A model generated the notes under the pieces. The model was not told the DNA's origin, ran no database searches, and worked only from the letters and a program-made list of their open reading frames with translations. From Halorarius halobius (GTDB taxonomy: Archaea; Halobacteriota; Halobacteria; Halobacteriales; Haloarculaceae): a stretch of 64,000 nucleotides of DNA. Location of the stretch: NCBI RefSeq assembly GCF_024298865.1, contig NZ_CP101161.1:331227-395226 (forward strand), read 5' to 3'. Positions 59,829-64,000 of the stretch are shown here, piece by piece. The position numbers were made by a program, and so were the translations under genes. The first letter of the stretch is position 1. Each line of letters begins with the position of its first letter.

Positions 59829-60791
59829 TCACGGGCCTCCGGCCCGTTCCTCACCGAGGCTCTCGCCTGCCGGTCGAGCCTCGCGCCGCTCCGTGTCGAG
59901 GACGTTCAGGTCGCCGTCGAGGTCCAACACGAGTTGCTCGTCCTCGACGGGGATGGTGAGCGTGATGCGCCACTCGTCGTTCGCGTCCGGACCCCCCCGG
60001 CGTTCGACGGTGGTGTAGTTGTCCGTCACGCACCACTCCAGAGTCCAGTACGGCACCGTGTTCAGGTCGATGCCGTGGTCGCGATAGAACGACACTATCT
60101 CCGCGTCGTCGAGAAGCACCAGTCCGACCGACGAGACGATGCTGTGCTGACACCGCTGGCACTCGTGTTCGACCCGGACGTCCATGTCGAACACCTCGTC
60201 GTCGTCGACGTCGTACAGGTGGGTCGACATCCGCCCGGAACACTCCGGGCAGACGCCGTCGGCCGACAGACACGAGAGATGCCGCGCCCGCTGGTTGAAC
60301 GCGTTCATCAACTCCTCGGGCGTGCGCTCCTCCAGGCCGCCGGGGGGGAACGAGTAGCCGCCGTGGGGCCGGCCACACTCCGTACACCGGATGCGGACCT
60401 GCTCGTTCCGGTAGTGGGCCTCCAGGGGCGCGCCGCAGTTGACGCAGTCGCCCGCCACCTCGAACGGTTCTATCTCGGGGTCCTGGTTGATGGTCCCCGA
60501 CAGCACCGCCTGGATGACCGCCCGGCCCGCCGACCGGAAGTCGTAGCCGTCGTCGGTCTTCGTGACGAACTGACCCGTCAGTTTCGAGAGGTGGTAGTTG
60601 AACTGCGCGGAGTCGCGCATCTCCACCTCGCGGCGCAGGTCCGAGAACGCCGCCGGCCGGTCCATCCGCCACAGCGCCTCCAGAATCGAGAGGCGCGTCT
60701 CGTTGCCGACGACGGAGAACGCCTCCGCGGGGGAGAGACACTCCTCGCACGCGAGGATGCTGTCCGCGTCGGACGCCGGTGAGTCGCTCAT
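59829..60791 (-). CDS. ArsR-like winged-helix regulator with zinc-ribbon domains (DUF7351-like), second copy
   Basis: A 320-residue regulator, paralogue of the protein at 50553-51416. The winged helix (about 18-100) has VVGNETRLSILEALWRMDRPAAF, SDLRREVEMRDSAQFNYHLSKLTGQFVTKTDDGYDF. Zinc-binding Cys pairs follow: CVNCG, CTECG, CPECSG and CQRC. The shared SxQFNYHLSKLT core and Cys spacing link the two. It probably controls genes nearby, including the downstream membrane protein and its divergent neighbour, by inference. Confidence 0.82.
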   Translation of the reverse strand: MSDSPASDADSILACEECLSPAEAFSVVGNETRLSILEALWRMDRPAAFSDLRREVEMRDSAQFNYHLSKLTGQFVTKTDDGYDFRSAGRAVIQAVLSGTINQDPEIEPFEVAGDCVNCGAPLEAHYRNEQVRIRCTECGRPHGGYSFPPGGLEERTPEELMNAFNQRARHLSCLSADGVCPECSGRMSTHLYDVDDDEVFDMDVRVEHECQRCQHSIVSSVGLVLLDDAEIVSFYRDHGIDLNTVPYWTLEWCVTDNYTTVERRGGPDANDEWRITLTIPVEDEQLVLDLDGDLNVLDTERREARPAGESLGEERAGGP

Positions 60792-60845
60792 ACCCCGTGT
60801 TGGACGCCCGAACGGCTAAAGTCTTGGCTGGAACTGGTTTCTGTT

Positions 60846-60858
60846 CGTTCGTTGAACG
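60846..60858. promoter_or_regulatory. Candidate operator for the divergent regulator promoter
   Basis: CGTTC and GAACG are inverted copies around GTT, with extra GTTC units before them, in the 106-bp space between the regulator gene and the divergent membrane protein gene. A site for autoregulation is plausible but weakly supported. Confidence 0.3.
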
Positions 60859-60897
60859 GTCGAAAGCGTTACCACAGGTCATGAGAAATCATGATAT

Positions 60898-61221
60898 ATG
60901 GAGCAGGGCACCGACCGCGAGTGTGCCGCGGTCCGCCGCGAGTGGCGAGCCCTGGAGCGGGAACGACGCCTGACGACGCGACTGCTCGCGGGGGTGGCGC
61001 TCGTGTTCGGCGGCGTCGTCGCCGCGCTCGTGTTCGCGGGGTTGCCGCTGGAGGCGTGCGTGTACACCTACGGACTCCGTGCCGATAGCTGTTCGACGAC
61101 GGCGGTGTCCGCGGCCGGACGGGTGGCGCTCGCGGCCGTCGCGGCCGCCGCACTGGTCGGGGGCGCGTGGCTCGCCGCCGGGAGCGCCCGGCGGCTCAGA
61201 GCGGGCCGGCATCCGCGGTGA
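60898..61221 (+). CDS. Small two-helix membrane protein
   Basis: A 107-residue protein starting MEQGTDRECAAVRREWRALE (a charged helix), then two hydrophobic segments at about 28-50 and 73-95. Two Cys residues in LEACVYTYG and ADSCSTT lie in the extracytoplasmic loop and could form a disulfide. No family is recognised. It is divergent from the second HTH/zinc-ribbon regulator, and TCATGA elements occur twice just upstream (60879-60894). Confidence 0.65.
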   Translation: MEQGTDRECAAVRREWRALERERRLTTRLLAGVALVFGGVVAALVFAGLPLEACVYTYGLRADSCSTTAVSAAGRVALAAVAAAALVGGAWLAAGSARRLRAGRHPR

Positions 61222-61222
61222 G

Positions 61223-62440
61223 TCAGCCGCGGAACCGCGTCACTGGGTCGAGTTCCGCCGGGTCGGGGTCCGCGAACACGTCGCGTGCGACCGTCCGGCG
61301 GTGGACCTCGTCGGCGCCGTCGACGATGCGGAACGCCCGGACCGACTCGTAGAAGTCCGCGAGCGGCAGGTCCTTGCCGACGCCGTTGCCGCCACACAGC
61401 TGGAGCGCCGCGTCGACGGCGTCCTGCGTGACGTTCGCGGTGAACAGCTTGCTCATCGACACCTCGACGCGCGCCTCCTCGCCGGCCGTGATGCGGTCAG
61501 CCGTCGTCCGCACCAGCGAGCGGGCGGCGGTCAGCCGCGTCGCCGCCTCCGCGAGGTCGTTGCGCGGGCCCTGCTTCTCGGCGAGTGTCTCGCCGAACGC
61601 CTCCCGCTCGGAGAGATACGCCACGGCCACGTCGATGGCGCGGGTGGCCATCCCCGAGAACCGCATGCAGTGGGTGAGACGGGCGGGACCGAGCCGCTCC
61701 TGGACGTGGCGGAACCCCTCGCCCTCCTCGCCGAGCAGATGCTCCTCGGGGACGCGCACGCCGTCGTACGTGATTTCGGCGTGGCCCGTGCCGGTCATCT
61801 CGCTCCCGAGGTGGGGGACGTCCCGGACCACCTCGACGCCCGGCGCGTCCGCGGGCACGATGAACACCGAACAGCCTTCGTAGGGGTGGGCGTCGGGGTC
61901 CGTCCGCGCGAACACGAACAGGACGTCGGCCTCCAGCCCCTGCGTAGTCCACCACTTGTGACCGTCGATGACCCATTCGTCGCCGTCCTTCTCGGCCGTA
62001 GTCTTGATCATCTTCGGGTCCGAGCCCGCGCCCTGCATCGGTTCGGTCATCGAGAACCCCGACCGTATCTCGCCGGCGACGAGCGGCTTCAGGTACTGCT
62101 GTTTCTGCAACTCCGTGCCGTGGAGTTCCAGCAGGTGCATGTTCCCCTCGTCTGGCGCGTCGACGCGCATGGCGACCGGCCCCAGGAGGGAGCGACCCGC
62201 CTCCTCGAACGCCGGCAACACGTCCCGGAACTCATAGCCCATCCCGCCCCACTCCTCGGGTATCTGCGGGCAGTAGACGTCGTACTCGCGGGCCGCTGCC
62301 CGAAGTTCCTTCACGGTTCCCCGGGAGACGGCGGTGTCGCCGCGCAGTTCCCGCTCCGTCGGGAGAACCACGTCCTCCATGAGTGCTCGCGCTCGCGCCG
62401 CCAGTTCCTCGGCCGCCTCGGAGTCGTCGAACGAGACCAT
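61223..62440 (-). CDS. Acyl-CoA dehydrogenase
   Basis: An FAD enzyme that introduces a 2,3 double bond into acyl-CoA during fatty-acid or amino-acid breakdown. The 405-residue protein carries [35 protein letters not shown] (FAD site), [20 protein letters not shown], and [27 protein letters not shown] near the C-terminus. Ile or Glu as the catalytic base cannot be assigned safely by eye. The start [19 protein letters not shown] is chosen because the sequence before it has no family resemblance. Confidence 0.93.
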   Translation of the reverse strand: MVSFDDSEAAEELAARARALMEDVVLPTERELRGDTAVSRGTVKELRAAAREYDVYCPQIPEEWGGMGYEFRDVLPAFEEAGRSLLGPVAMRVDAPDEGNMHLLELHGTELQKQQYLKPLVAGEIRSGFSMTEPMQGAGSDPKMIKTTAEKDGDEWVIDGHKWWTTQGLEADVLFVFARTDPDAHPYEGCSVFIVPADAPGVEVVRDVPHLGSEMTGTGHAEITYDGVRVPEEHLLGEEGEGFRHVQERLGPARLTHCMRFSGMATRAIDVAVAYLSEREAFGETLAEKQGPRNDLAEAATRLTAARSLVRTTADRITAGEEARVEVSMSKLFTANVTQDAVDAALQLCGGNGVGKDLPLADFYESVRAFRIVDGADEVHRRTVARDVFADPDPAELDPVTRFRG

Positions 62441-62554
62441 ACGCCGAGTCGAACGCCGGCACGAAAAGAGCCACACCCCGAATGTCAGCCGGTGGGAATC
62501 GGCGGCAGACTGGACGAGCGGTTCCACCGCGGCGAGGCCCCCGGCCGAGCCTGC

Positions 62555-62611
62555 GGGCTTTTTTGATCCAGATTTTTTGCGCGAGCGGTGCGCGAAGCGC
62601 ACCCGAAGCCC
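62555..62611 (+). repeat. Composite hairpin element with two T6 tracts before eif2g
   Basis: GGGCTT (62555-62560) pairs with AAGCCC (62606-62611). Inside is a second perfect hairpin, GGTGCGC (62587-62593), GAA, GCGCACC (62597-62603). Two T6 tracts (62559-62564 and 62573-62578) lie between the arms. This resembles repeat-like intergenic DNA often seen in haloarchaea and may serve as a transcript end on the plus strand. Confidence 0.5.
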
Positions 62612-62628
62612 AAAAAGGTGGAACGGCA

Positions 62629-62636
62629 AATTTATA
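62629..62636 (+). promoter_or_regulatory. TATA box of eif2g
   Basis: AATTTATA, preceded by purine-rich sequence, lies about 36 bp upstream of the ATG at 62670, predicting a leader of about 10 nt. Confidence 0.65.
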
Positions 62637-62669
62637 CCTCGCACGGGGCGAACTTCACCTAATTACTCA

Positions 62670-63884
62670 ATGACTGCAAACCACCGACAACCGGAGGTGA
62701 ACATCGGGCTGGTCGGCCACGTCGACCACGGGAAGACGACGCTCGTGGAGGCGCTGTCGGGCGAGTGGACCGACCAGCACTCCGAGGAGATGAAGCGCGG
62801 CATCTCCATCCGCCTCGGCTACGCCGATGCGACCTTCCGGAAGATTCCGGGCGTAGACGCGCCCGACTGCTACACCGTCGACGAGACGGTGGACGGCCAG
62901 GAGACCGACGTGCTCCGGACCGTCTCGTTCGTCGACGCGCCGGGCCACGAGACGCTGATGGCGACGATGCTGTCCGGCGCCGCAATCATGGACGGCGCGG
63001 TGCTCGTCGTCAGCGCCAACGAGGACGTCCCACAGGCTCAGACCGAGGAGCACCTGATGGCGCTGGACATCATCGGCATCGACAACATCGTCATCGCGCA
63101 GAACAAGATAGACCTCGTCGACGCCGACCAGGCGCGGGCCAACTACGAGCAGATACAGGAGTTCGTCGAGGGCACCGTCGCGGAGGACGCGCCTATCGTT
63201 CCCATCTCCGCGGGGCAGGGCATCAACATCGACGTGCTCATCGACGCCATCGAGGCGGAGATTCCGACGCCCGAGCGCGACCCCGACGCGGACCCGCGGA
63301 TGCAGGTCGCCCGCTCGTTCGACATCAACCGCCCGGGCACGACGTTCGACAAACTGACGGGTGGCGTCATCGGCGGCTCCCTGACGGCGGGCCAGTTGCA
63401 CGTCGACGACGACATCGAGGTCCTGCCGGGCCGTGACGTCGACGGCGGCTACGAACCGGTCGAGACGACCGTGCGGTCGCTCCAGGCCGGCGGCGAGATG
63501 GTCGACGAGGTGTCGCCCGGTGGGCTCATCGGCGTCGGCACCGGGCTCGACCCGTCGCTGACGAAGGGCGACGCGCTGGCGGGACAGGTCGCCGGACCCC
63601 CGGGGACGCTCCCGCCGGTGCGGAACGCCTTCGAGATGGACGTCGACCTGCTCGACCGCGTCGTCGGCGACGTCGACGACGAGGTAGAGGACATCAACAC
63701 CGGCGAACCGCTGATGCTGACGGTGGGGACGGCCACCACCGTCGGCTCCGTCACCTCCGCGCGCGGCGACGAGTGCGAGGTGCAGTTGAAGCGCCCGGTC
63801 TGTGCGGAGGCGGGCGCGAAGATAGCCATCAACCGGCGCGTCGGGGCCCGCTGGCGGCTCATCGGCGTCGGCACGCTGAAGTAG
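62670..63884 (+). CDS. eif2g: Translation initiation factor 2, gamma subunit
   Basis: The GTPase subunit of archaeal aIF2, which delivers Met-tRNAi to the ribosome. The 404-residue protein has G1 GHVDHGKTT near 16, the switch region [15 protein letters not shown]3 [13 protein letters not shown] near 92, and G4 QNKIDLVD near 145, followed by two beta barrels. In most archaea a Cys4 zinc knuckle sits between the switch and G3. Here that stretch ([18 protein letters not shown]) has one Cys, so zinc binding seems lost. The length is normal. Confidence 0.95.
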   Translation: MTANHRQPEVNIGLVGHVDHGKTTLVEALSGEWTDQHSEEMKRGISIRLGYADATFRKIPGVDAPDCYTVDETVDGQETDVLRTVSFVDAPGHETLMATMLSGAAIMDGAVLVVSANEDVPQAQTEEHLMALDIIGIDNIVIAQNKIDLVDADQARANYEQIQEFVEGTVAEDAPIVPISAGQGINIDVLIDAIEAEIPTPERDPDADPRMQVARSFDINRPGTTFDKLTGGVIGGSLTAGQLHVDDDIEVLPGRDVDGGYEPVETTVRSLQAGGEMVDEVSPGGLIGVGTGLDPSLTKGDALAGQVAGPPGTLPPVRNAFEMDVDLLDRVVGDVDDEVEDINTGEPLMLTVGTATTVGSVTSARGDECEVQLKRPVCAEAGAKIAINRRVGARWRLIGVGTLK

Positions 63885-64000
63885 ATGCGCGTCGCGGTTG
63901 ACACGAACGCACTGATGATGCCGGTCGAGAGCGGCGTTCGGCTGTTCGAGGAACTCGACCGCCTCCTCGACGACTACGAGGCGGTCGTGCCCGAGAGCGT
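63885..64000 (+). CDS. PIN domain protein, partial (truncated by window end)
   Basis: The first 38 codons of a gene that begins with the base after the eif2g stop. The start MRVAVDTNALMMPVESGVRL carries the DTN motif with the first catalytic Asp of PIN-type ribonucleases, then FEELDRLLDDYEAVVPES. This gene often follows eif2g in archaea and is related to Fcf1/UTP24-like or VapC-like nucleases. The remainder is outside the window. Confidence 0.8.
   Translation, partial: MRVAVDTNALMMPVESGVRLFEELDRLLDDYEAVVPES

Noticed and set aside
1-64000. CRISPR array, insertion sequence, prophage or rRNA operon
   Set aside because: No regularly spaced repeats, transposase, integrase, capsid or rRNA sequence was recognised in any part of the window.

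Overview
The window is chromosomal DNA from a halophilic archaeon (class Halobacteria), most likely a Haloferax-like, GC-rich lineage. Evidence: strongly acidic, Lys-poor proteins throughout; archaeal information-processing genes (aIF5B-type IF-2, eIF2-gamma, S19e, PDCD5, Nob1, PAN, class I LysRS); twin-arginine plus lipobox signals on exported proteins; TATA-type promoters very close to start codons; and haloarchaea-specific families (type H malate synthase, PitA, halocyanin, MobB-MoaE fusion). No transposon, prophage, CRISPR array or rRNA is seen. Genes are densely packed on both strands.

Layout. 1-5.4 kb: SecF (SecD begins at the left edge), MOSC protein, pilin-like protein, small membrane/conserved proteins, a crotonase. 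5.4-6.8 kb: conserved protein, tRNA-Thr(GGT), Bat-type HTH regulator. 6.9-10.7 kb: R2-like diiron protein and the glyoxylate pair aceA-aceB, with an AT-rich regulatory island and a possible leader ORF ahead of aceA. 10.8-18.4 kb: GDT1-family transporter, secreted nuclease-like lipoprotein, Nob1/PRC-barrel pair, halocyanin, infB, pyruvoyl-dependent arginine decarboxylase. 18.5-26.9 kb: PAN ATPase, PepF, M28 peptidase, TruA, HisS, CPBP protease. 27-31 kb: Pgi, NadE, tRNA-Gly(CCC), cupin, an Nmad3-like protein and a thioesterase.

31-36.3 kb is a molybdate/tungstate locus: a MOT1-type permease, a complete WtpCBA ABC transporter and a divergent ModE-type regulator, with a near-perfect 19-bp palindrome in the wtpA-modE intergenic space. 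The theme returns at 42.6-45.5 kb with a MobB-MoaE molybdopterin synthase and a stand-alone Mo/W formate dehydrogenase-like catalytic subunit. Metal uptake, cofactor synthesis and a user enzyme thus lie within 15 kb.

36.4-42.3 kb: TrkA-like protein, PP-loop ATPase, PDCD5 and S19e, lipid flippase-like protein, ThiL, site-2 protease, DUF7123-like winged helix. 45.6-50.5 kb: PyrH, LysS, a second (PDZ-containing) site-2 protease, GNAT. 50.5-60.8 kb: two related HTH/zinc-ribbon regulators flank an MFS transporter, PitA, an aldo-keto reductase, a hexapeptide acyltransferase, a frameshifted PQQ-type sugar dehydrogenase and an arylsulfotransferase-like protein. The right end carries an acyl-CoA dehydrogenase, eIF2-gamma and the start of a PIN-domain gene.

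The most noteworthy points are the ModE operator candidate, the one-base G-tract frameshift in the sugar dehydrogenase, the leader ORF ahead of aceA, the repeated domains of PitA, the Nmad3-like protein, and several structured intergenic regions that may encode RNAs or operators. No whole novel system was identified with confidence.
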